NCBI RefSeq assembly: GCF_000315625.1
Contig: NW_005434496.1
Coordinates: 47,646-77,645 of the forward strand
From: Guillardia theta CCMP2712
Taxonomy: Eukaryota > Cryptophyceae > Pyrenomonadales > Geminigeraceae
Length of the DNA: 30,000 nt
Reading direction: 5' to 3'
Both the position numbers and the translations under genes were made by a program. Shown here one piece after another: positions 8,867-17,468 of this stretch. A model generated the notes under the pieces. The model was not told the origin of the DNA and searched no databases. It was given only the letters and a program-made list of their open reading frames with translations. Numbering within the stretch: the first letter of the stretch is position 1; every line of letters begins with the position of its first letter.

Positions 8867-11800
8867 TCCATCTCCTCTTTGTCCTTCTCATCACAATCAC
8901 GAGGCATACATCTCGGCAATCAACGAAATCTTAATAACTTCCTCCACAACGACCATCAAATCATTCTTCCATAATCACAACTGTCAACATCAAATCATTC
9001 TTCCATAATCACAACTGTCAACATCAAATCATTCTTCCATAATCACAACTGTCAGCATCAAACAATCCTCTAACCTGACACAACCATTTCGCCCGAGCGT
9101 TTCGGGGCGCACATCCTATCGATAACTGAAGCGATTCGACATTCCCCTCAACCAGCGCGTGCGTGATGCCATTGCCTCCCATGTTCAACCCGCGGGACAT
9201 GCTGTTTGCTGCTCGCTTCCACATCTGCAGAGAATGAGAACCAGACAACGAGCATCGTCCCTTGCCCTCCCTCTGCCTCTGCCTCTGCCTCTGCCTCTGC
9301 CTCTGACTCTCCTTCTATCTCTACCGCTGACTCCCCTACCCAACGAGTGCTCTACCTCTTTCCAGAGCGCTTCTGATTTGGGACACCAGGATTCGCCGAG
9401 CACCTGCGATTCGATGAGGAAAAATCGAAAAACAAGAAGGCAAATCAGAATATCAGGGGAGAGAAAGATGATTGAAAAGAAAATTTTCAGACGGAGCAGA
9501 GGACGAGCTCGATTTGAAGAAGGGCGTGATGATTCAGAGAATGATTGAGGAGAAGATACAAGACGTAGGATAGTAGCGGGTACCTCTTCCAGAGTGAGGA
9601 TCATGGCTTGACCGAAGGGACTGATATATTCTGATCTCACGCCGTAGCGGATGTGTCGGATAGTAAGGTGGAAGAGTTGTTCGAAGAACTCCTGCAGAAA
9701 ACGCACATGCCAATGAGAAACGGAGTGAGAGACAGGAAGGTAATCAACATATCAAGATGACATGGCTGGTAAACAAGCAAAGAAGAAACGAGAAGCACAG
9801 CTTGCAGATTTTCCAATCGGAGAGTTACAACCTCGGGGTCTGTGACGCTCAAAAGTAGCATGTTCATGATGTGATGAATCAGAAGTCCCCACCTACAGGA
9901 AGACAACAAACGCAGGAAGAAGGTCACAACACTTCAAAAACTAGATTGCAATCAACGAACATCTTGATAGATCTTCTGAAGAGATGGGTTTGCTCCGGGG
10001 ACTGTAGCGAACCCATCAGACCGCAATTCAGATATTTTCACAAAGTAAATAGTCAAGAAGTGAAAGTAAGTGGCCAAGTGTTGTCAGATGGATTTAAGAT
10101 GATTGGGAAACACAATGCAACAGATTTGATCATACCACATCGTTCAGATGCTTCCAAAACACAGTTCCAAGTCGCTGTCAAAAGTACTTCGGTCAGGAGG
10201 CTGGTACATGGCAAACGATCACAAGTTTTCAGACCTCTTCATCGCAGCATCCTTTCAGGTTCTCCCAATCTTTTATGACAAGGTCGTTGCGCCCATTGTT
10301 TAGAGCCTCAAGCTCAGTGGTCAAGGACTGTTGCATGCAGATGTCATGTGTGGGAGATGATTGATGTGTCAACAAGTGTAGCAAGTTGAGAGTTCGACCT
10401 CTGATACCAACCTCCACAGCCATCGGAAAGAATCGCTCATATGATCGCCCCACCTGCTCCTTCATCACATCGCCAAACACTACAAGGCATAGTTCTACTC
10501 TTCAGCTAGGGCGATCCTCACTGCATTCTCGAATGCTTTCCCGATGTTCTTGATATGATCAGGTCTCATGCCGCTGACATCAACATTGGTCAGAACTGTC
10601 GACCTTGCAATCATCATGAGCACCTTTCGTGGAACTTGGGAGCAAAGACGTACACGTTCTCGATCTGCTTCTCAGGCTCCCAAATCATCTCGATTACATT
10701 CATGACGAAATCATAGATATCATCTACAATGACTTTGTGCTGTTCATTGTCAACATTTCTCACTCCCGACAACACCTCACTCTCTTACATCAGGGCGGAG
10801 ATTCTTCGGATCATTCGGCACGCTCGAGCCTCGCAACCCCGCCACACTCCCCCTTCCTGCGACGGAACAGAGTCAGAGCCGTGCCTTCACATGCTAACGG
10901 TCAACGTGTTGAGGTGTTGGAATTTGAGTTCTCCGAGCTTGTGCTCTTGTTGAGCAGGTATGAGACCTGCCTTGCAGGCTTACTGGGATCCTTCCGATAC
11001 ACTCACTCACCCCTTGCTCTGACTGGTTTGGCACCAAACTTGACCGCCGGATGCGATCGGCGCTGCTGGCGTTGGACTGATGACTCTGCAGGCGATCCAT
11101 CGCATCCTTATTCTCCTCCGATGATTCTCGTCGCTTCTCGAACATGGAAGGACACAGAGTCAGCAGCTCTGCCTCCAGGTTGTTCTTGAACGTCTCAGAG
11201 TCGATGTGCTCTTTTAGGTAACTCCCCGTGTGCTCTAGGGACGAGGCGTAATCTTCTCCATCCTGTATGGCCTCTGACATGTTCTCACAGACCATGCGGA
11301 AGACAACTCCCCAAGACTTCTCAACTTCGTGTGTCCACTCCTCTCCGGATACCTCAGCGAGCACGTTCATGAAGACAGGGCCGATGAGAGGGATGTGATG
11401 GGGTCGAACGTTGTAGTTCACGTGCCGCAGCCCCAGCCACGTCACCTGCTGCTTCATGTTCTCTGGGTCGTCAGCGAAGGAAACCAGCATGCCAAGGGTG
11501 TCGCCCATCTTGACTGCCATGTACTCTCTCGGCTTTGTGAAGAGGCTTGCCACGTTGGGAGCAAGGCGGAAGAGACAGTCGTACACCATCTCGCCGAGTT
11601 CAGCTGGGATATAGTGTTCGAGGATGGACTCCCACGAGTCTCTAACGATTCCCAAGGTGGATCCTACCTCTACGAGAGACTGATCGAGGGCTTTGGACAG
11701 GTATTCCCATATCCAGATCCACGCTTTCAGCTCCTCCGTCTTCAGCTCGTCCCCGAGGCTGAGGCGGAATACGTTGAGGACGATCTCTTGCATCTGAGGC

Positions 11801-13326
11801 ATGTGCGATGCCTTCACTCCCTTGCGGTGATGCATCGGAGCTAGATCCGCTATCTTGAGATATATCTCGTTCGGAGAGTCGATGTTGTCCACGATGCTCG
11901 ACAACATGTCGACGAACTTCGTTCCCTGCACGGCACGGTTGGTAAACCTGAAGAGCGGCTCGAGCACCTCATTGTCTCGAACGGATTCGTAGATTGCGTT
12001 TCCAAGGTCGGAGTATGTGACTTTCTTCAAGAGAGCTTTCCACGAAGACACAATGAACTGGGAGTGATGCTTCCACTCATCGAGATTCACTGAGAGTGAC
12101 TTGCTGAAACGATGGTTGGTCTTTTTCTTCCTCTGGTGATGCCCTCGGAAAACTCCTCCTGCTGATCGCAGGTTGGTACCTTGTATAGACCTCCGAGATC
12201 CGATTCTGTAGCTGCCGTCAATCCCAGTATTGACCGTCGAAGTCTTGCGGGAGGATGAGACGACCGAAATGTCCCCCTTCGACCGGATCGATCGGGGAGA
12301 CTCTAACGCGAGACCGGGATTCGCGTAGAGTTGAGCGTAAGAACCTGAAGCAAAGGAGCCAAAGCCCTTGCTGCCCAACCTCGATGATCCTTGAGCTCTG
12401 GCTCGAGAAGGCTTCTCGCTGACTTCTGCATCCCTTGTCGCAAGGTTGGAAACATCCTTGTCACTCCCTTGGATCGCCGTCAAGGCCAGGAAAGGACAAC
12501 TTCCTGAGTCCAACTTGTCTGCCTTTGGGGCAGGGTGTCCCAAAGGCAGAGTCGGTAATTTAGATCTTGCATGCCCATTACTTTCCTTGAGGCAAGGCAC
12601 TTCCTCTGTAAGTGTGAGATCGGTTTGCGAGCCATTGGAGTTGCCTTGTTCAGCCTTGGCGCCTTCTCGCTCTGCTTCTTCTTCGAGCTCAGGCTCTTCT
12701 TGCAAGACATCCAGGTGCCCCTGCATCCCATGGTTGACGTACGGAGAGTCAGGCTGCAGGTCAGCGCTGGGAAAGGCACAATCATCCCATCTTGGGTCGT
12801 TGTGTTTCCTCACAGGAAGTTCGTCAAGGGAGTTCTTGTCAGAGAGCTTCTGATCGAGAAGAGAAGCATGCATTCCAAACTGAATGCTCTCGATGGATAT
12901 CCCCGAAGACATGGTGATGGCTGCCTCGGAACCCACGGGTCTACTCTGCTCAGCCGCTGGTCTTGGCGACAAGGTGAGTTTGAACGAACTATTCTCGATG
13001 CTACCAGCGTTGTCATTGGTCTGGACCAAGTCACCAAAGAAGTGCTGGGCGAGGATGAAATGAGCCTTCTTGGAATGCAGCTTGAAGAATTGCTCGGATG
13101 CATCCTTCCCTGAGAACCGCTTGATGACATACTCCCCTCCCGGGTGCTGCGAGAGATACGGGAATAAATCGAAGATCATCGAATCGACTATCAAGGGAAT
13201 GAAGGTCTGAGACTTCATGCTCTGAACTTCAGATAGGGTGTACTTTGGAAACCCCATTTCTTTCTTGCGCCGATTCATGGCACAGAGCACGTCCTCTTTG
13301 AAGCAAGAGTCCTCTTCCTTGACCAT
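6092..13326 (-). CDS. Cytochrome b5 - four globins - ankyrin - TRP-like ion channel fusion protein
   Basis: About 28 exons join in phase into about 1,620 residues. Exons (5' to 3'): 13326-11007, 10966-10899, 10856-10789, 10758-10624, 10573-10522, 10459-10412, 10327-10235, 10174-10136, 10001-9961, 9892-9832, 9691-9584, 9403-9356, 9224-9075, 8776-8694, 8643-8421, 8207-8114, 8062-7918, 7865-7823, 7678-7599, 7548-7358, 7304-7159, 7081-6979, 6931-6849, 6744-6676, 6617-6508, 6454-6410, 6359-6281, 6232-6092. Domain order: cytochrome b5 (residues ~22-102), low-complexity linker, globins 1-4 (~417-1045), ankyrin-like segment (~1040-1125), six-helix channel (S1 ~1245 to S6 ~1515), cytosolic tail. The first exon's open frame runs on to a stop at 10894, but it crosses overlapping GTGAGT donors at 11010/11006. 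Splicing there continues straight into globin 3. The weakest points are the 30-nt intron 10788-10759 and the join at 10521/10459. A first exon from ATG 13383, or an extra upstream exon at 14413-14338, is possible. The alternative is two adjacent genes. Likely role: heme-regulated cation channel (inference). Confidence 0.65.
8230..8420. repeat. (TCATCA/CACCAT)n and (CGTAAT)n microsatellites inside an intron
   Basis: The intron 8420-8208 of the channel gene contains a CATCAT/CACCAT array (about 8300-8370) and four CGTAAT units (about 8387-8410). It is longer than most introns here because of these expansions. Confidence 0.9.
8421..9224 (-). other. Ankyrin-like segment and pre-channel linker of the fusion
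   Basis: Exons 9224-9075, 8776-8694 and 8643-8421. Two ankyrin-type turns are visible: GNGITHALVEGNVESLQL, and VDINGASISPLYWALHDGKF leading to AIVEFILSDLLTIRAD. The following block, with YHRDII and LLDGLLWHSKEK, then RVNYYIRELYGDP in the next exon, is typical in my recollection of the linker between ankyrin repeats and the membrane domain of a channel family widespread in protists. It ties the globin half to the channel half, because exon 9224-9075 carries both the globin 4 H helix and the first ankyrin turn. Confidence 0.75.
8820..9057. repeat. ATC microsatellite and 34-bp minisatellite inside an intron
   Basis: The intron 9074-8777 holds a TCATCATCATC array (about 8820-8874) and three near-perfect tandem copies of a 34-bp unit (about 8955-9057) that starts atcaaatcattcttcc. 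The third copy differs by one base (gtcaGc). A CCTCTG hexamer array lies in the next intron upstream (about 9262-9306). Confidence 0.9.
9075..10327 (-). other. Globin domain 4 (exons including 39-, 41- and 48-nt micro-exons)
   Basis: Joining 10327-10235, 10174-10136, 10001-9961, 9892-9832, 9691-9584, 9403-9356 and 9224-9075 gives a complete globin: A-helix LVIKDWENLKG, B-helix RLGTVFWKHLNDV, C/CD SPEQTHLF, E-helix WGLLIHHIMNMLLLS, F/G block LTIRHIRYGVRSEYISPFGQ with F8 His, GH turn VLGESWCPKSEALWKE, and the H helix starting MWKRAANSM. The 39-nt exon is exactly the B helix and the 48-nt exon exactly the GH turn, each flanked by good splice sites and in phase. This recovery of missing helices by tiny exons is strong evidence for both the fold and the gene model. 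Confidence 0.85.
10412..10966 (-). other. Globin domain 3 (split over five or six short exons)
   Basis: Visible pieces: B-helix HKLGELKFQHL (10966-10899), E-helix and start of F (10758-10624, ending APKFHE), then SGMRPDHIKNIGKAFENA (10573-10522). When the 50-nt intron 10623-10574 is removed, APKFHESGMRPDH lines up residue for residue with APMHHRKGVKASH of globin 1, so the F8 His is preserved. The H helix (QVGRSYERFFPMAVE) lies in the exon ending at 10412. The CD region exon 10856-10789 is a poor match, and the G-H join does not close cleanly in the frame that keeps all expected residues. Globin 3 may therefore be degenerate, or I have mis-drawn one splice site. Confidence 0.65.
11250..12075 (-). 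other. Globin domains 1 and 2 (same exon as cytochrome b5)
   Basis: Two back-to-back globin folds with no linker. Globin 1 (about 12075-11660) has an A-helix SSWKALLKKV, B-helix LGNAIYESV, and an F/G block LAPMHHRKGVKASH where the F8 proximal His precedes KGV. Globin 2 (about 11660-11250) has A-helix VRDSWESILEHYIP, B-helix LGEMVYDCLFRLAP and F/G block LGLRHVNYNVRPHHIPLIG, again with His at F8, followed by GEEWTHEVEKSWGVVF as the GH turn and H helix. The spacing from F8 His to the next conserved position is identical in both. They look like three-over-three globins of the protist/bacterial single-domain type. Tandem duplication is likely. Confidence 0.9.
13023..13262 (-). other. Cytochrome b5 heme-binding domain (module 1 of the fusion)
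   Basis: The translated segment starts near FPKYTLSEV, has a central FPYLSQHPGGEYVI block and then KDASEQFFKLHSKKA. HPGG supplies the first axial His of cytochrome b5 domains, and the His in KLHSKKA fits the second. Both ligands are present at about the usual spacing, so heme binding is expected. There is no attached reductase or desaturase domain. A long Ser/Lys/Glu-rich, probably disordered linker follows (about 12100-13000) before the first globin. Confidence 0.9.
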
Positions 13327-14337
13327 GATCAGATAGGGGATTTGAAATCTATCTGCAACAAAATCAGTACGTTTTGAAAGCATGTAAAAACGAGTTAGAT
13401 TGAGCGAAATGGAATCGTCAATGCTCTATAACAATGAAATCTCTTCACCTTTCATGCCACAGGCTGTGATCTATTGCTGTGTACCTCTACCTTGACGTCG
13501 TATCTCCTCATATCTCCCACCCTTTCAGCACTCCCCGGTACCATTTCAATCCATTCTCCTCCTCCTCCTCCTCCTCTTCATCCTTTCCATCTCCTTCTCC
13601 GTCCTCTCCCTCTGCTCCTTCATCCTTTTCATCCTGTTCCTCCTCCCTCTCCTCCTCTTCCTCCTCCTCCTCCTCCGCCTCCCCTCAGGTCTCACACCAA
13701 TAACCCCTACCCACTCATTCACCACCCCTGCTTCTCCCACATTTGTACCCACCTTTGAACACTTCCGCACCTACCTAGCACCTTGTGGTCATCGACCCCC
13801 AACGTGTTTAAAATGATACGAAAAAACGTGATTTCGATGCTGTTCCACTAGGGAAGTCACACGGGATCAACGAAACGATGTGTTCTGATAATTTATATAA
13901 CTCTCGTTTAAATCATCTTTACAGGATATATCGATCGACAGAGTATTGGAGCACCTCAATTTTTGTTAACTCTGTTTGACAGTACCAGAATTTAAAAAAA
14001 GTATTTATGAGCGGAGAAACAAGTACAAAAAGAGTACTGGTCACACAGCTAGTAGAAGCCAATACAAACATCCCGAGTTAAGTTAAATATTGTACCATGA
14101 TCGACTTTGTTGAGCAGCAGATGTATCACCACCCTACACCTCCACGAAAAGTATTATAAAATGACTAAACCTGCATTTCCATTTTCAGTCAATAAAAAAT
14201 CTCACCAGTATCTCACCATCTCCACCTGAGCATGCGGGAAAATCGAGAAGCGGGGGAGGGGGAGGACGATGAGGAGGCGGGAAGGTACCCTCTTAACTTA
14301 AGAATGCATGGACAAGATGTCTTGCTGGCCGACTCAC

Positions 14338-14413
14338 GAGGATAAGGTTGAAAGTGTTGACAAAATCGTTGCACCAAACAAGACAACGCCTCCTGTACAA
14401 TAGAACCAAACCA
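14338..14413 (-). other. Candidate 5' exon of the heme/channel gene or orphan exon
   Basis: A 76-nt stretch bounded by a good acceptor (tttatttgcag) and a consensus donor (GTGAGT), open in one frame (WFGSIVQEALSCLVQRF...). It leaves one base over, which matches the phase needed by an acceptor (gttgcag) at 13353, just upstream of the ATG at 13326. It could thus be an upstream exon of the large minus-strand gene, but the intron would be almost 1 kb, far longer than the others, and no start codon exon is visible above it. Confidence 0.25.
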
Positions 14414-14456
14414 CTGCAAATAAAATAGTATCAAAATTGACCCGCGTGAGAGTGAC

Positions 14457-14735
14457 TTGAGAGAAGAAGTGAAATGCTGAGAGAAGAAGTGAAATGCTGA
14501 GAGAAGAAGTGAAATGCTGAGAGAAGAAGTGAAATGCTCACGAGAAGAAGTGAAATGCTGAGAGAAGAAGTGAAATGCTGAGAGAAGAAGTGAAATGCTG
14601 AGAGAAGAAGTGAAATGCTCACGAGAAGAAGTGAAATGCTCACGAGAAGAAGTGAAATGCTCACGAGAAGAAGTGAAATGCTGAGAGAAGAAGTGAAATG
14701 CTCACGAGAAGAAGTGAAATGCTCACGAGAATGAA
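14457..14735. repeat. Tandem array of a 20/21-bp unit (13 full copies)
   Basis: Thirteen copies of gagaagaagtgaaatgct joined by either GA or CAC, giving 20- and 21-bp units in mixed order, plus a decayed last copy (gagaatgaagttgtgaa). It ends about 35 bp before the start codon at 14771, so it probably lies in that gene's promoter or 5' UTR. Confidence 0.95.
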
Positions 14736-14770
14736 GTTGTGAATTTCAAGCAGGAACGACCAATCCAGGA

Positions 14771-16603
14771 ATGTCTTTGATAGTCCATGTCTTCGACCTT
14801 TCAGTTGATTCAAAGTCTGAACGGAAAACCCTCGGCGATGAACATCGTCATTTCCGAGCATTGCTCTCTCAACCGATTCTCGCCTTCCTCGCACAGCATG
14901 GCGTAATCTCCTCACATGTTACAGAGATCACTCTCAACATTGCAGAAGAGTGTGGTTTCAAGTACAAAATGCTTGTTAACAAGGATGTGACCTTCCAGGA
15001 GCTTGTCCGCCGCTACAGAATCCTCTGTCCAGTCTTGGCAAGTCAGGCAAGCTACTCTTGTCGTTGTTGTATCGTGACTGACGCAACGAGAGCAGACGCT
15101 CTTCGTCTGCATGTTGAGCAGTGATCAGACCATGGTTGAGGTAGGACTTTTGTTTCAGAACAAATACTTTGAAGGGAACTACGTTATCATTGGCAGCTTA
15201 GCTGCCAGAAGAGAAGGGGCGGAAATTTGTAGAATACTGCAAGTCTTCCAGCCAGAAAAACCTCGCAGCCATACTCTCGTCTACTGGATCAAAGTATCCT
15301 TGCCCAACGACAAGGTCCAATACTTATCTACGAGAAAAGATGGGTACGTGAAAACCTTGGGACCCAATCACTCTGAGTATGTTAAGACGCCTAAAGTACA
15401 AGTCAGTCCGAGTGGCCAGCTCGACATTAGTGGTCGAGCAAAGAGCCACTTTGCCGGACAAGGATCGCACATCACAGCTATCTCCTTCCCCCAGAAGTAC
15501 CTGAAAGCTATGTACGACAAGAGGAGTCTAGTGGGCATCGTCGACTACATCTGTCGTATCTCAGTCTTCCTTCCGGAGTACGCCAAAGACCTTTCCGACG
15601 GCAGAGGATCGCTCCCCGAAGATGGGGGAGAATACAAGTACTGCAAAGAAGCTCTCGAAAACCAGCTCATGAACGTCTCAACGACGCGAGGGTACGATGG
15701 AGTGGTGGAGCAGCTGGCTAAGATAGCTCTCGTCTTCTATCAACGAATCGAGGATATCACTGTAGATATCAACAAAGTGGTTGGCTGTGACTGCAGTAAG
15801 GCTGGCAGCAACACACCCAAGAATGCCTCCAAGTCCTGGCAGTTTATCGACTTTCCAGCCATTCTCGTGCACGCGGCGGCGTCTGTGAATCCTTCTGATC
15901 CCAGCAAGAGCATAGGAGACAAGGTGAAGGAGATGCTGGCCCGGCATCTCTTTCTCTGTCCGCATGGCATCAACGGCAAAGACCTCAAGGTCCTGGGCAT
16001 CGAGAAGAGCGACGTCGACGTCGAAGACATCAAGAGGTTCTTGCAGGAAGTGAAAGACTCGTTTGAGAGTAGGCATAAGAGTATCACACCCTTGGTGAGA
16101 CTGAGCAGGGGGGTGCAATGCAACAAGAATCTGACAGGATGGAGGGCAGAGAGCGGACCATCCCAAGAAACTTCTTCTCACCAAATCGTGGGAGACGTAC
16201 ACGAGCAAGGAAGTGGAGGAGACCCTGGGGGACAAGGAGGTAAGCGTGGGAGCGGCGGGTATCGAGGAGAGGAGTGGGAGAAGCAGAGGCAAGGATGGCG
16301 GTAAATTGAGTCTAACTTGATATTTGAACTGAGCAGATAGCTGAGAAACTCATGGGTCTGATAGAGGAGTGTTTCCAAAAATGTCAACGCGACAGCCAAG
16401 ACATCAGAACAAGAATAGTCGCTGCTCTCAATGCTGCCTGGCCCCCCGGCCCTCCACCATCTGAATCACTGCACGGCAATGACGGTGCCAGCGATCAGAC
16501 GGCCGCAGCTGAACTGTTGAGCTGCCAGGCGGCGAGAGGCTCCGTGGCAGCGGCCCGGGCCCCGGGCCCCGCAGTAAACTCTGTCGTGGTAAATTGTAAT
16601 TAA
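14771..16603 (+). CDS. Unrecognised 544-residue protein, four exons
   Basis: I do not recognise a family. Exons: 14771-15037, 15096-16094, 16138-16239, 16337-16603. The first intron has a GC donor (TTG|gcaagt). The others use GTGAGA and GTAAGC, and all joins keep frame. Without splicing, the second exon's frame would run on to a stop near 16304 through a Gly-rich, non-coding-looking stretch. The spliced frame instead reads LLLTKSWETYTSKEVEETLG and then IAEKLMGLIEECFQK, which looks like helical coding sequence. No signal peptide or membrane segment is seen. The N-terminal 90 residues mix strands and helices, with a possible ubiquitin-like look (ITLNIAEECGFKYKMLV). The central part is globular with scattered Cys (GCDCSK). 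The last exon ends in an Ala/Gly/Pro-rich tail that overlaps a GC-rich block of the dispersed type found elsewhere in the window, so the natural stop may have been changed by that block. Confidence 0.6.
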
Positions 16604-16925
16604 AAGTCTTCACGTTGAGGGCAGAGAACCGTGTCTTGAATGACTCGCACTGGCCTTACATGCCGCAGTGCATGATCCATCACTGATCGGACCGCCGTCC
16701 GACTCTAGTGAACTTCTACTACTAGCAAGCCTCCACTGTCACTGAGTGCTGGAAGGTCGTGCCGCTTCAACCGGATCCAAGACCCGAGAAGAGAAGAGCT
16801 GGGGCCCTTATTCTCAAGCCTCGGATGAAGAGAGTCCCTCAGTGGGCTGACTGCCGGGCCGCCGGGCCCACGCCGCGGCCCGGCGGCCGCCGTCACTCAG
16901 GCTCGGCGATTGTGACTGTACACTG
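16440..16925. repeat. GC-rich blocks of a possible dispersed repeat
   Basis: Two very GC-rich blocks (about 16540-16575 and 16850-16895) contain nested CCGGGCC/GGCCCGG palindromes. The second is followed by GTCACTCAGGCTCGGCG, similar to CCACTCACGGCTCGG after the GC-rich block near 24890. This suggests copies of one short element. No coding capacity of its own is seen. Confidence 0.45.
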
Positions 16926-16969
16926 TTTCGGAACATCGGACCGTTTTATTATATCGAATATTGTAACCG

Positions 16970-17468
16970 ATGACCGCAGAAGCTCTATTTTCGGCTTTAC
17001 TCACGGCAATCATGTTTGGAATGTTGTTGGCAAGCGGCGCTACGCCCTCGATGGCGATGGGACCTGGCGGAACCTTCGGCTATGCTGAGGTGAGGCGATG
17101 AAAGATCTCAACTTCCATGAGAGGGCTGTGGGTGGAGAAGAGGATGCAGACGAGGTTGCGATGCGGAACCCGGCTCACCTCAAGTTCTGTTCAGGTCAAC
17201 ATGCAGGGGCACCCAGCATGCATTCAGATCGGAACTCACGGCTCCTTGACCAAGGCAGAGTTGGAAGAGATTGCCTCTGGTAAGGTTTGTAGTCCAGTTT
17301 GTTCTCACTAATTCTTTCTGCTTCCAGGTGGTCCTCATGGTGAGATTTGAGATGACGGGTTGCTATGCTTTTCATCATCTGATCCATGTTTCAGCATGGA
17401 CGCCTGGCGCCTGCCCAGCAAGATACTCCAAGTTGGACTACGGTGTTCATGTTCTGTCCGCCCCTTAA
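16970..17468 (+). CDS. Unrecognised small 96-residue protein, four exons
   Basis: Exons: 16970-17089, 17195-17279, 17328-17339, 17395-17468. Donors are GTGAGG, GTAAGG and GTGAGA, acceptors gttcag, ttccag and tttcag, and the phases agree throughout, including a 12-nt micro-exon. The product begins with a hydrophobic stretch (ALFSALLTAIMFGMLLASG) that could be a signal peptide or membrane anchor. It then has GPGGTFGYAEV, IQIGTHGSLTKAELEEIASG and an end rich in Pro, Tyr and Cys (PGACPARYSKLDYG). Skipping the third donor would give a shorter product stopping at 17350. I assign no function. A small membrane-associated or organelle protein is the simplest guess. Confidence 0.5.

Larger units (their letters stand above)
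13384..14770. other. Intergenic region with CT-rich block, candidate extra exon and tandem repeat
   Basis: This interval holds the probable promoter of the heme/channel gene (reading leftward) and of the 14771 gene (reading rightward). A CTCCT/CCTCCT block spans about 13555-13690. From 13790 to 14200 the DNA is AT-richer, with no open frame of note. Apart from the candidate exon at 14413-14338 and the tandem repeat from 14457, I see nothing that supports a gene. Confidence 0.6.

Noticed and set aside
10629-11189. Plus-strand 186-codon frame
   Set aside because: Opposite to globin exons and introns; no domain and no splice logic.
12571-13113. Plus-strand 180-codon frame
   Set aside because: Antisense to the cytochrome b5 domain and linker.
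14457-14735. Could the regular array be a CRISPR?
   Set aside because: Units are 20-21 bp without unique spacers, in a eukaryotic intron-rich context; it is a plain tandem repeat.
15678-16292. Minus-strand 204-codon frame
   Set aside because: Antisense of the 14771 gene, whose exon chain closes in phase.
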